From Chryseobacterium kimseyorum (GTDB lineage: Bacteria > Bacteroidota > Bacteroidia > Flavobacteriales > Weeksellaceae): a stretch of DNA of 64,000 bases. The notes under the pieces were generated by a model. It was not told the DNA's origin. It was given only the letters and a program-made list of their open reading frames with translations, and ran no database searches. Positions 44,552 to 52,998 of this stretch are shown here, one piece after another. The stretch lies in NCBI RefSeq assembly GCF_025971945.1, contig NZ_JAPDHW010000006.1, positions 124,001-188,000 on the forward strand. Direction: 5' to 3'. A program made the position numbers and the translations under genes. How positions within the stretch are numbered: the stretch's first letter is position 1; the number at the start of each line of letters is the position of its first letter.

Positions 44552-45583
44552 TTAAAGAATAGCTCCGAAATATTTCGGTGCGTTACTTCTGATTTTTCCG
44601 TTCAATGCCCTTTGTCCCATTGAGAACAAATCAGACTGCCAACCAGAGTGCTTTAAAGTTGGATAAACTTCAACATCACCAGTACATCTAAATACCTCTT
44701 CAGAACTCCAAATGTTTGATGCCTGTTTATCGGTTGCCTCAATAGTGGAACCCCATGGCTTCTTTGCACCGGCAGCAGTGTAATAAGGAGTTTTAGAATA
44801 ACTGTGAATTTTGAAATCGTAAAGTGTTGCACCTTTCTCAGAAATGATTTCTTTGTACAGCTTTTTATCCTCTTTCTGAATCCTTGCCTCATGATCTGAC
44901 TGCAAAATCACATTCATAGTAGACATGTCGATATCTAGTTTTTTCATAAATGCTCTCATGTCGATAAAAGCGTCGATTACAGAATCGTTTGCACCCAAGT
45001 TGATGATTTTATTAAATGCATCATTTGAAGCTGCTGACCAAGAAAATGCAGTTCGTTGAGCCATATTCTTAGCTAAAGCGTTTCTGTGACGGTTTAGAAT
45101 TGATGCTCTTTTATCATAGCTCAATTCAGCGTCTAACAGATTATTGTGCTTAGTTTGTGCAGTTGACCAAATTTGCAGGATCACCTCGTGAGGGATATCA
45201 TTAATATCTTGAATCGGCAATTCCTCATTATTTTCTGTGAAATAGTTTAAAAACACATCGGGATCAACGCCAGCTTCTGCCAAATGCAGTATATTATTTC
45301 TTACGAAAGCTGATAAGTCTTGTGATTGAGTAATAAAAGATGTGTCCGGAAGCGGCTGCTCTTTAATATCAGCAATCCAAACCTCTGTTTGTAAACCTTC
45401 CTGCAAAATTCCTTTCGGCATCGTAACAAAATAGGTGATTGCAGCATAACCCAAAGTAATAACTGTTGCAGAAACTACCGGATTGAATTCGACAGAAGGA
45501 ACTGCCTGAGCAAACACAAATGATGCTGTGAAAGCCAAAATAAAGTTAATGGACAAAGCCAGTAATGAAAGTCTTTTTTTCAT
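44552..45583 (-). CDS. Phage major capsid protein with hydrophobic N terminus
   Basis: 343 residues. Located after the protease/scaffold gene, with LSAFVRNNILHLAEAGVDPD, SYDKRASILNRHRNALAKNM, QRTAFSWSAASNDAFN and the ending LNGKIRSNAPKYFGAIL, compatible with the HK97-fold shell protein. The start is odd: MKKRLSLLALSINFILAFTA (signal-like) and then VVSATVITLGYAAITYFVTM form two hydrophobic helices. An internal Met at residue 54 (MPKGILQEGLQTEVW) could be the mature start after protease cleavage, or the real start. No glycine-rich E loop was identified for certain. Confidence 0.72.
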   Translation of the reverse strand: MKKRLSLLALSINFILAFTASFVFAQAVPSVEFNPVVSATVITLGYAAITYFVTMPKGILQEGLQTEVWIADIKEQPLPDTSFITQSQDLSAFVRNNILHLAEAGVDPDVFLNYFTENNEELPIQDINDIPHEVILQIWSTAQTKHNNLLDAELSYDKRASILNRHRNALAKNMAQRTAFSWSAASNDAFNKIINLGANDSVIDAFIDMRAFMKKLDIDMSTMNVILQSDHEARIQKEDKKLYKEIISEKGATLYDFKIHSYSKTPYYTAAGAKKPWGSTIEATDKQASNIWSSEEVFRCTGDVEVYPTLKHSGWQSDLFSMGQRALNGKIRSNAPKYFGAIL

Positions 45584-45614
45584 TGTATAGATTTTAATTT
45601 TTTTAATGATTGAT

Positions 45615-46607
45615 TTATTTTGCTGTGTACCTCACACCTTCACCGTAAGATTTTACGAGTTGAGCGTATTTTTGAGGTTCTTCGCTTCTGATTCTTGAAA
45701 GCTCAACAGAATCGTGTTTTTGTAGGTAGTCGAAAGTGTCTTTTTCGTCACCTGTTTTGCTACCTTTACCTGTTTTGCTTAATTGAACTGCATCACCAAT
45801 TTTGCTTTGGATTCCGTTGGTTTGATTTTCGTCCTCTTTTTCTTTAATAAGCTTACTAAGCTTAACCGATTGCGAGTCGAAATCACTTTCAAAGGCTTTG
45901 ACTTGGACATCTTTCAAATCTTCTGGGATTAGTCCCAGTGCAACCGCTCTATCTACAAGTTTTGTAGCCTCCTGTGCCTGAAGTGCGATGTACTTATCTT
46001 TCCACTCTTTGGTGGCTGTTTTTTCAGTTTCCAAAGAGAGTTTTAGACTGTTTACAGCTTCTAAAACTGTTACCTCTGAACTATCTGCACTTTTACCTAA
46101 AGCCAGTGCGATGGTTTTTAATTCTGACATTGTATGTTCTGTTTTTTGATTGAGAAGTTTGATTTTGGGAGTAGTTCCGGTATGTCCGGATAAACGTATT
46201 GCATCATCATTTCCACCGATATCAACAATTGAAATTTCGATGAGTTTACATTTTGTAATCGTCTCATATTTTTGTCCCGGTTTTACCAAAGCTTCATCTG
46301 AACTCGCTTCGATAACATCGGCGTACATTGAGCACATTCTAATAAAATCGCCTTTTACTTTTTGTTCAATTTTTGAAGCAAAATCGTTTTTTGAATCGAA
46401 TGTGATATGTGCAATAAGTTGGTCACCTTCCTTTGTAAGCCTCGCACGGCCGATTACTTCGTCTCCCGTAGGCTGATATTCGGAACGTTTGTGCATAAAC
46501 AATACGACCGGATTTCTTTCGTACTGCGAAATATCTATGCCCTCCGTGATAATTCTATATCCGTATGAGTTTACATTTTCTGTGTTTACTATGAATTTAT
46601 ACTCCAT
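45615..46607 (-). CDS. Prohead protease with scaffold-like C terminus
   Basis: 330 residues. The N-terminal 150 (MEYKFIVNTENVNSYGYRII, RNPVVLFMHKRSEYQPTGDE, ISIVDIGGNDDAI) resemble the U9/U35-type capsid protease with its His and Ser regions. The C-terminal half is helical and charged (ETEKTATKEWKDKYIALQAQ), as scaffold parts are. A combined protease and scaffold is typical for Mu-like phages (gpI/Z). ATG 46607 replaces an upstream alternative that would run into the promoter region. Confidence 0.72.
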   Translation of the reverse strand: MEYKFIVNTENVNSYGYRIITEGIDISQYERNPVVLFMHKRSEYQPTGDEVIGRARLTKEGDQLIAHITFDSKNDFASKIEQKVKGDFIRMCSMYADVIEASSDEALVKPGQKYETITKCKLIEISIVDIGGNDDAIRLSGHTGTTPKIKLLNQKTEHTMSELKTIALALGKSADSSEVTVLEAVNSLKLSLETEKTATKEWKDKYIALQAQEATKLVDRAVALGLIPEDLKDVQVKAFESDFDSQSVKLSKLIKEKEDENQTNGIQSKIGDAVQLSKTGKGSKTGDEKDTFDYLQKHDSVELSRIRSEEPQKYAQLVKSYGEGVRYTAK

Positions 46608-46789
46608 TCTAAAAAGTGAGGTTTCTCTCGTATTGTGGAGACAAAATTGAAACATTCCGAAACCGAAAAAAAACCGTCGATAATACAACAGAATAAAATC
46701 TATACTGGTTAGAGATTTTTATCAATTCTCTAAACACCAAATTTTTACAACGCTTTATTAAAAGGAATTTTGCAGGAGAATCAACCACG
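46608..46789. promoter_or_regulatory. Divergent late promoter region
   Basis: The stretch separates the leftward protease-capsid operon from the rightward packaging operon. Toward the right, GAATTTTG (46767-46774) resembles a -7 box about 15 bases before ATG 46790. Toward the left CAATTTTG is a weaker match. No repeat pair was found that could serve a late activator. Only promoter-like matches, not proof. Confidence 0.4.
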
Positions 46790-47074
46790 ATGATAGACAT
46801 TCTTTTTACTGATGACCTTGTAATTTCCAACGGCGATTTTGCTATTGGCAACAGTGATAATCAGCATGTAAAACATATCCTGATTGCGAGTAAAGGCGAA
46901 TATAAATCAGCTCCGGAAGTTGGAGTGGGTATTGAAAATATGCTGAATACTGAGGAACCAAACGAATTCCTGATTGATGCAAAAAGAAATCTACAGTACG
47001 ATGGAATGAAGGTTTCAAATATAGCTTTCACTGAAGACGGAACTATTAATGTGGATGCAAAATATATAAACTAA
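46790..47074 (+). CDS. Baseplate wedge protein, gp25/gp46-like
   Basis: 94 residues: MIDILFTDDLVISNGDFAIG, then HVKHILIASKGEYKSAPEVG and VSNIAFTEDGTINVDAKYIN. The DxxxxxGDF-start and the middle resemble the Mu gp46 / T4 gp25 wedge family, which initiates sheath contraction. It is unusual that it opens the packaging operon and is not placed with the other baseplate genes. Its stop abuts the next start. Confidence 0.7.
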   Translation: MIDILFTDDLVISNGDFAIGNSDNQHVKHILIASKGEYKSAPEVGVGIENMLNTEEPNEFLIDAKRNLQYDGMKVSNIAFTEDGTINVDAKYIN

Positions 47075-47541
47075 TGGCAAGACTTACGGCGGCCGAATCA
47101 GGCGCAAAAAAATCGCAGGGAAAAGACCTATTCATTAAAGGCTTTACCGTTACCAATATTTCGGAAATCATTGGTATAGGAGTGAAAACGCTTGCAAAGT
47201 GGAGAGATGACGAAAACTGGGAACATGAAAAAGAATTAGCTTCTTTAAAACCGTCAACCATTAGAAATCTTACTTTGAAAATGGCTTTAGCAATTGAGAA
47301 GAATGAAAAACTTCCTTACAAAGCTGATGATATTTCTAAAATTGTTGCTGCATTTGACCGAATTACAGACAGCAAAAAAGTGGCGGTTTATACGATGGAA
47401 AGCATCGACGGTTTTAGTTCTTACATGCTGGAGAATGCAGCTAAAAACATTGGGAAGAAAAGAGAAGTTCTATTGGAACTAATAAAAGAAATCCGTCCGC
47501 ACTTTGATGCGTATGTAACTGAACTTTTGCAGAATGACTAA
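47074..47541 (+). CDS. Terminase small subunit-like DNA-binding protein (DUF1804 type)
   Basis: 155 residues: KKSQGKDLFIKGFTVTNISE followed by IIGIGVKTLAKWRDDENWEH, a helix-turn-helix used for pac or end recognition. A helical C-terminal half ends HFDAYVTELLQND. It lies immediately before the large terminase gene and overlaps it by 8 bases. Confidence 0.75.
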   Translation: MARLTAAESGAKKSQGKDLFIKGFTVTNISEIIGIGVKTLAKWRDDENWEHEKELASLKPSTIRNLTLKMALAIEKNEKLPYKADDISKIVAAFDRITDSKKVAVYTMESIDGFSSYMLENAAKNIGKKREVLLELIKEIRPHFDAYVTELLQND

Positions 47542-49123
47542 AACCGAACTTAAAGAGGCTAAGGAAAGGTATTTCATGCTTTCAAAGATGATTAAGGATT
47601 CTACTTACAACTCTTTGGAAAATGAAACGACCGACCAACAGAAGGAACGTATTAAAAAGCTTTTGAAGCCTGAGAACTATGTTGAATTCTTCGATTATTA
47701 CTTTGGTATAAATTCAGGTTTGCCTCTTGCAGATGCTCCAAGCTCACAATTTCATCACGACAGTTATCAAAAGGTTTTTAAAGACAATAAAATCCGCCAG
47801 TTCCGGGAGTGGTACCGTGGTGCAGCAAAGTCAATTCATACCAACGTTGGTAATATCCTTCACCTTAAAGAAAATGATGAGTTGTTCTTTGCAGTTCTGA
47901 TCGGAGCTAATGAAGGACTTTCCAAAATACTTTTAAGCGATGTGCAAATGCACCTTGAAAGCAATGAAAGAATTATTAAAGATTTTGGAGCTCAGTTGAG
48001 TTATGGGAATTGGGCTGATGGAGAATTTCAGACTAAAGACGGCCGATTTTTTAAGGCTTTAGGATTAAATCAACCTTTCAGAGGTTTGAGGTTTGGACAA
48101 TACCGTCCAGACTTTGCGAGTGTGGATGACTGCGAAGACCGTGACAGGGCAAAACGTCCTGATATGGTAAGAAAATACGGTGAAAAGATTACTGGAGATT
48201 TAAAAAAAGCTTTCCATAAAGAGCGTGGCCGCTTGATTATTCCAAATAATTACATCGTAAAAGACGGTCTTTTGGACTTTCTGAAAGAAAAATTTAAAGA
48301 CAGCAAGCATTTAGATATAAGTCGTGTTGATTTGGCAACAAAAAATATTACTGCTGAAGATGCACGAAAACGAACGGACTGGGAACCATCATGGCCGGAA
48401 AGATATACACGAGCCGATGTTATTGATATTGTAGAAGACGATGATCACTACACCTCGCAAAGAGAAGATTTTAATAATCCAATCGAGGAAGGAAAGCTTT
48501 TTAAAGCAGACACCATTATTCACACAAGGATTGCCGAGCATGAACAATGGGACGGAATTCTAGATCATTGGGATTTATCCTATTCCGGACCAGGAGATTT
48601 AAAAGCTGGAGTCCTTTTGGGAATAAAGGGAATTTATCTCTATGTATTAGAAGTGTTCTGCCAAAAGTGTGAGATAAATTCGGCAATGGAAATCAGAGCA
48701 CAATGGGTGAAAAAATATCTTAAAAAAGGTTATACCGTGATGGGCTTTTTTGATGCCACAGCTGCTCAAAAAATAGTTTATACACCAATTATCTTACAAT
48801 CTGCTGAAGATAACAAATGTCCTAACGTTCCAATTGGTTTACATCAGGAAGGTGATAAACATAACCGTATTGCAGCAGGTGTTGGTAATGCGCTTTTCCG
48901 AAAGATTCTTTTTTGGGATGAATCTTTAAAAATACGCTCAAAGCAGGATTACGACTTATTTATGAAATGGGTTTTAGCATTTGAAAAAGGAATGGCTACC
49001 GGTGATGACCCGGCTGATACTTTAGAGAGAGCAATCACATTAGCGCAAACCTATTTCGGTTATTCAAAAGAGGAAGGAAGCCACAAACCATCGTTTGGCA
49101 AAAAGAAACCACGCAGATTATGA
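47534..49123 (+). CDS. Terminase large subunit
   Basis: 529-residue packaging motor. Walker A-like REWYRGAAKSIHTN near residue 95, Walker B region FASVDDCEDRDRAKRP (about residue 195), and nuclease-domain acidic residues in HWDLSYSGPGDLKAG and VMGFFDATAAQ. Mu gp28-like terminases package DNA with flanking host sequence by headful cutting. The end overlaps the next start by four bases. Confidence 0.88.
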   Translation: MTKTELKEAKERYFMLSKMIKDSTYNSLENETTDQQKERIKKLLKPENYVEFFDYYFGINSGLPLADAPSSQFHHDSYQKVFKDNKIRQFREWYRGAAKSIHTNVGNILHLKENDELFFAVLIGANEGLSKILLSDVQMHLESNERIIKDFGAQLSYGNWADGEFQTKDGRFFKALGLNQPFRGLRFGQYRPDFASVDDCEDRDRAKRPDMVRKYGEKITGDLKKAFHKERGRLIIPNNYIVKDGLLDFLKEKFKDSKHLDISRVDLATKNITAEDARKRTDWEPSWPERYTRADVIDIVEDDDHYTSQREDFNNPIEEGKLFKADTIIHTRIAEHEQWDGILDHWDLSYSGPGDLKAGVLLGIKGIYLYVLEVFCQKCEINSAMEIRAQWVKKYLKKGYTVMGFFDATAAQKIVYTPIILQSAEDNKCPNVPIGLHQEGDKHNRIAAGVGNALFRKILFWDESLKIRSKQDYDLFMKWVLAFEKGMATGDDPADTLERAITLAQTYFGYSKEEGSHKPSFGKKKPRRL

Positions 49124-49587
49124 CTCCACGAAAAGAACTTTTTATAAAAATTAAACAGGCCTTGACGACCATACCGGAATTGGAGCTGGTCGACCTCGAA
49201 CGTCAGCAAATGCAAAGTAATCAGTTTCCGGATCTGTTTGTTTCGGCTTTGATACGAATTAATAAAATTACTTATCAGAGCATGACTGAACAAAAGCAGG
49301 AAGGTGAAGCAAACATTGATGTGATTTTGTATTGCCGGGATGGCTGGATGAATCAACATAACGGAACTGAAGATTTTGAACACGGTTTAAATGAAATTGA
49401 TCTTTTAGATTCTATTGCTGAAAAAATGCAGTTTTTAACCGGTGACCAATTTACAGCTTTGGAGCAGGTAGAAGATGAAACCGAAGAGCAGTCTATGAGT
49501 GGAATGTTTTCTTACCGTCAAAGTTTCAGCACAAACATTTATAGAAAATTAAATCCAAAATACTCACCTCAAAAAATATCTATCTAA
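49120..49587 (+). CDS. Hypothetical head/tail-joining region protein
   Basis: 155 residues: KELFIKIKQALTTIPELELV at the start, then MTEQKQEGEANIDVILYCRD and an ending SFSTNIYRKLNPKYSP. Lies between terminase and gp36-like genes, where gp37-type joining proteins occur, but the family is uncertain. Overlaps neighbours by four and one bases. Confidence 0.55.
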   Translation: MTPRKELFIKIKQALTTIPELELVDLERQQMQSNQFPDLFVSALIRINKITYQSMTEQKQEGEANIDVILYCRDGWMNQHNGTEDFEHGLNEIDLLDSIAEKMQFLTGDQFTALEQVEDETEEQSMSGMFSYRQSFSTNIYRKLNPKYSPQKISI

Positions 49588-50015
49588 TGGCATTTTTAAC
49601 CATACAGGAACTGAATACAGAAGCTCCCGAATCATTTATTAATATCCTGAAAGGAACTGAAGATAATATAATTACTGAGATCATCTTAGATCAGATTGCG
49701 GTGATGAAAACAAATCTCGGTTCTTATTACGACATCAAAGAAATATTTGATGCTAACGCTGAGCAAAGAGACAGAACTGTTTTAAATTATCTCAAAGACA
49801 TGGTTTTCTATAAAATCCAAAAAAGAAGAAAGCCGGGTGTTATTGATCCGTCCGAATATGACGAGGCAATGAAATGGTTGGAGGAAGTTTCCACAGGAAA
49901 AAGAAAGGCAGATTTGCCAAAGAAAAAAGTAGATACCAACGGTGACGGTATTCCTGATGAGGAAGTCCCTTTTATGAAACTCGGAAGCCGTAAAAATTAC
50001 AGAAATGGCTGGTAG
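49587..50015 (+). CDS. DUF1320/gp36-like head-tail connector protein
   Basis: 142 residues: MAFLTIQELNTEAPESFINI, then DQIAVMKTNLGSYYDIKEIF and YLKDMVFYKIQKRRKPGVID. This is the short helical plan of Mu gp36/DUF1320 proteins. It contains an EF-hand-like loop near the end (DTNGDGIPDEEV), possibly a calcium site. The next gene starts 11 bases before its stop. Confidence 0.7.
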   Translation: MAFLTIQELNTEAPESFINILKGTEDNIITEIILDQIAVMKTNLGSYYDIKEIFDANAEQRDRTVLNYLKDMVFYKIQKRRKPGVIDPSEYDEAMKWLEEVSTGKRKADLPKKKVDTNGDGIPDEEVPFMKLGSRKNYRNGW

Positions 50016-50496
50016 TTTAAATGATTTAGAAAGAAGATTACTCAATGCAATGGAAAGCATTACAGAGGATTCTCTACGTATTATTGAGGTTGAAGGACTC
50101 AACTTTATTAAAAAGAATTTCCGTGACCAGGGTTTTAATGATGCAAGTATTGAAAAATGGCAGGAAAGAAAAACCACCGATGACCGTGGAAGAGATAAAA
50201 CCCGGTACAGAACCAACCGGCGTGGACAAATTGGTGAGCTTACCAAATTTGGACGTAAGGAAATGAGAAGGGCTATTCTTACAGGTCATAATACAGGAGG
50301 TGATAAACTTAGAAACTCATTTCATGCACGAAGACGGAATTTAAGTATTGTTTTCTACACTTATAAAAACTATGCAAAAGCACACAACGAAGGTGATGGC
50401 GTACTTCCTAAACGCCAGTTTATGGGCGAATCTACCTATTTAAATAAAAAAATAGGCGACAAAATTAAAAGAACTTTAGACAGAGCATTACGATGA
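50005..50496 (+). CDS. Phage virion morphogenesis protein (gpG-like)
   Basis: 163 residues: RRLLNAMESITEDSLRIIEV, then FIKKNFRDQGFNDASIEKWQ, ILTGHNTGGDKLRNSFHARR, and an ending with KAHNEGDGVLPKRQFMGEST. This is the virion morphogenesis protein family (Mu gpG), which joins tails to heads. Overlaps the portal gene by four bases. Confidence 0.85.
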   Translation: MAGSLNDLERRLLNAMESITEDSLRIIEVEGLNFIKKNFRDQGFNDASIEKWQERKTTDDRGRDKTRYRTNRRGQIGELTKFGRKEMRRAILTGHNTGGDKLRNSFHARRRNLSIVFYTYKNYAKAHNEGDGVLPKRQFMGESTYLNKKIGDKIKRTLDRALR

Positions 50497-51722
50497 AATA
50501 TACTCAGACAACTACAGACATTTCGGGCAATTTATTATACAAACCTGTGAAGCTTTCAGGTGGGGCTTCAAAAGATGTTAAAAAAGTAACTCAGTTAATG
50601 TTGGATGCTGTTAAGCAGCACCGAAGATTATGGCGTAAAGAAATCAACCATTGGCAACAGGCAAGGCAAATCCGTCATAGTTTAGAGTTTCCTCAAAACT
50701 ATCCAATGCAGGAAGTTTATCTGGATATCATGCTTGATGCTCAACTTACCGGAATCACACAGAACAGAACTTTCAGAACCACCAACAAAGAGTATATTAT
50801 TGTAAATGCTGAAGGCAAAAAAGATGATAAATGTACAGAGTTTATCAAAGAAAAATCATGGTTTGAAAAGTTCATTGAGTACACTCATGAAACTACTTAT
50901 TTTGGTACCGGCTTGGTTTGGTTCAACAATATTCTGAAAGGTGAAATTAAAGGTATTGAAACGATTGACAGAGCTCATGTAATTCCGGAGCTGGGTCTTT
51001 TCGTTCCTGATGTAAATACTAATAAAGGTTTACAATATGCAGACGCTCCACATTATTTAATTGAGGTTCAAATGTACGATTCTATCGGACTTTTGGAGAA
51101 AGCTGCGCCTTTCACAATTTTAAAACGTCACTCCTGGGGAAGTTGGGACGAATTTGAGGAACTCTTTGGAGTGCCAATCAGAATCGCAAAGATTGCTTCA
51201 CAGTCTGAAAGTGTTAAACAGGAAGTTGCCGGATGGTTGGAGGAAATGGGATCATCACCGTACGGTGTTTTTCCTATCGGAACTGAAATTGAAATTAAAG
51301 AAAATTCAAAAGGCGACGCTTTCAATGTATTTTATCATAAAATACAGGCTTTACGTGAAGAACTTTCTATGCTCGTTTTACATCAGACAATGACCACTGA
51401 AAACGGAGGAAGCAAGGCACAGGGAACAGTTCACGAAAATACTTTGGGGGAATTGGTTTTTGCTGATGAAAAGAAAATGCTTTCAATTCTCAATGATAAA
51501 TTACTTCCTGCGATGAGGTTTTTCGGATATCCAATTCCGGAAGGTTTTAAATTTTCTATTGCACAGACTAAGGATACTAAAGAACAGATTAAAATTGATC
51601 AGGTATTTATCCAGGGCGGCTACATTTTGAAGCAATCATATATTGAGGAAGTGTACGGAACTGAAATTGAAAGTATGCCGACTCAAGCTACAAAAATACC
51701 ATCGGAACCAAAAAAGAACTAA
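50493..51722 (+). CDS. Phage portal protein (DUF935 type)
   Basis: 409 residues; the portal ring through which DNA enters and leaves the head. KEINHWQQARQIRHSLEFPQ, YTHETTYFGTGLVWFNNILK, RHSWGSWDEFEELFGVPIRI, and QTMTTENGGSKAQGTVHENT are DUF935-type segments. The last codons CCA AAA AAG AAC TAA contain a perfect -1 slippery site, and the following frame is the MuF gene. So a fraction of portal may be made as a fusion. Confidence 0.88.
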   Translation: MKYTQTTTDISGNLLYKPVKLSGGASKDVKKVTQLMLDAVKQHRRLWRKEINHWQQARQIRHSLEFPQNYPMQEVYLDIMLDAQLTGITQNRTFRTTNKEYIIVNAEGKKDDKCTEFIKEKSWFEKFIEYTHETTYFGTGLVWFNNILKGEIKGIETIDRAHVIPELGLFVPDVNTNKGLQYADAPHYLIEVQMYDSIGLLEKAAPFTILKRHSWGSWDEFEELFGVPIRIAKIASQSESVKQEVAGWLEEMGSSPYGVFPIGTEIEIKENSKGDAFNVFYHKIQALREELSMLVLHQTMTTENGGSKAQGTVHENTLGELVFADEKKMLSILNDKLLPAMRFFGYPIPEGFKFSIAQTKDTKEQIKIDQVFIQGGYILKQSYIEEVYGTEIESMPTQATKIPSEPKKN

Positions 51723-51808
51723 GCCTGCTCAAATTAAACTATCGCTCACAATGTTGTGGCGGTCATGAGCCGATAAGATTGACGGCTGATTTTGATTTGA
51801 GCAGGCTT
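51710..51808 (+). promoter_or_regulatory. Probable -1 frameshift signal joining portal and MuF
   Basis: A_AAA_AAG at 51710-51716 in the portal frame lies just before AAC TAA. Four bases after the heptamer starts AAGCCTGCTCAAAT (51721-51734), an exact 14-base inverted match to ATTTGAGCAGGCTT (51795-51808), enclosing a 60-base region that can fold further (AGCCG/CGGCT). After a -1 slip the frame reads GAA CTA AGC CTG and stays open into the MuF gene, which has no ATG or GTG of its own near its 5' end. Experimental proof is missing. Confidence 0.75.
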
Positions 51809-52987
51809 CTGCAAAACTACATCGAAGAAATGTTCGATGAGAAAGACGTTTCGGAAGAGAACCGGAAAAAGCTTTGGGGACATTACAACAATAAACTGTC
51901 AAAAGGAATTGATGTAGGTTTTGGAAGTTCCGTGGAGTTTGATGATTCCGAAATTGTAAAGTCTTTGAAAAACGATGTTGCACGGTTTTCAGCTTTCAAA
52001 GAAACTTCTTTTAAAAACGATTTGGAGAAACTGATGGTGAAGAATGAGAGACTTGTGCCGTGGAGTGAATTCAAAAAAGAAGCTTATAAACTGTCGGGAG
52101 ATTATAACGGAACTTGGTTAGAAACAGAATATCATCACACTGTTGCCAGTTCTAATATGGCGCAAAAATGGAAAGAATTTGAGCGTGATGTAGACTTATA
52201 TCCAAATCTGAAAATTGTAACGGTAAATGATAATCGCAGGCGTAATGAACATGGTCTTTTAGATGGAGTGATTAGGTCATTTTACGACGTATTTTGGGAT
52301 ACTCACATGATGCCGCTTGATTGGGGATGTCGATGCGATATCGAGCAGACTGATGAAGATGTAACAGAAGTTCCAGGGGGATTTCAGACTAAAATTGAGT
52401 TTGAAAATAATTCGGGTAAAACAGGAAAGATTTTTGGAGGTACTGCCTATGAAACTAATTTATCTGAAAAAGAGAAAAAAGAAGCTCAGAAGAATGCAGA
52501 CCGCTGGAGTAATGAATTAAGAGAAAATGCAGAATTACAAAAACTTAAAAAACCAAAATACAAGAAAGTTGGAGACGTTCTTGTAAGTGAATACGCAGAT
52601 AAAAGTGGCTTAGTAAGGGATACAGAAGTTGCACAAAAAATATTTGATATGCATAAAGCTATCGTAAAGATAAGACCGCAACTAAACCCAATGATTGTCA
52701 AGGGTACAAAAAATCCGGAATATGAGATCAATGGCAAAATCTCCGATAGAAAAAGTCCTACAAAAGGCAATTTTACAAGCCTTTTGAAAAAAGCTAAAGA
52801 TCAGGACTGTGAAAATATTGTTTTTGATTTAGAAAGATATCCTTATGAAATAGGTGATTTTCTCAGAAAGTTGAGATCTAACTTCGTAAATAATGATTCT
52901 TACCCGTTAATTAGAGATTTCTACATTGTTAAAGATAATAAAGTACTTTTCATCACAAGGAAAGAATTAAAAAAAGCAACCTACTAA
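51716..52987 (+). CDS. MuF head morphogenesis protein with C-terminal nuclease/toxin-like domain
   Basis: Read from the slip site, 423 residues: ELSLLKLNYRSQCCGGHEPI, then the MuF core (WSEFKKEAYKLSGDYNGTWL, NLKIVTVNDNRRRNEHGLLD, MPLDWGCRCDIEQTDEDV, with the family's Trp-Gly-Cys-x-Cys), a linker FGGTAYETNLSEKEKKEAQK, and a C-terminal domain of about 140 residues (VSEYADKSGLVRDTEVAQKI, INGKISDRKSPTKGNFTSLL, DFYIVKDNKVLFITRKELK) like the Barnase/EndoU/ColicinE5-RelE nuclease group fused to phage MuF proteins. The TTG at 51779 is the only conventional start, but it would cut off the CCGGH part. The fused portal-MuF would have 831 residues. Confidence 0.78.
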   Translation, partial: ELSLLKLNYRSQCCGGHEPIRLTADFDLSRLLQNYIEEMFDEKDVSEENRKKLWGHYNNKLSKGIDVGFGSSVEFDDSEIVKSLKNDVARFSAFKETSFKNDLEKLMVKNERLVPWSEFKKEAYKLSGDYNGTWLETEYHHTVASSNMAQKWKEFERDVDLYPNLKIVTVNDNRRRNEHGLLDGVIRSFYDVFWDTHMMPLDWGCRCDIEQTDEDVTEVPGGFQTKIEFENNSGKTGKIFGGTAYETNLSEKEKKEAQKNADRWSNELRENAELQKLKKPKYKKVGDVLVSEYADKSGLVRDTEVAQKIFDMHKAIVKIRPQLNPMIVKGTKNPEYEINGKISDRKSPTKGNFTSLLKKAKDQDCENIVFDLERYPYEIGDFLRKLRSNFVNNDSYPLIRDFYIVKDNKVLFITRKELKKATY

Positions 52988-52998
52988 GGTTGCTTTTT
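52971..52998. terminator. Bidirectional terminator at the MuF 3' end
   Basis: AAAAAGCAACC, loop TACTAA, GGTTGCTTTTT: a perfect stem with A and T runs on both sides, overlapping the MuF stop codon. It ends the packaging operon and can also stop a short leftward RNA. Confidence 0.88.

Noticed and set aside
46609..46851. Leftward 80-residue frame across the divergent promoter region
   Set aside because: It overlaps the gp46-like gene and the intergenic region; biased composition without motif.
48000..49100. Terminase large subunit as a possible intein or intron host
   Set aside because: The frame is continuous with normal length and no inserted domain.
51721..51808. The 14-base inverted repeat as a terminator, recombination site or translational bypass hop
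   Set aside because: No T run follows, no recombinase or duplicated landing codon was found, and the -1 frame is open throughout, so a frameshift stem explains it better.
51729..51983. Leftward open frame opposite the MuF start
   Set aside because: Mirror of the coding MuF frame and the stem; no promoter or plausible protein.
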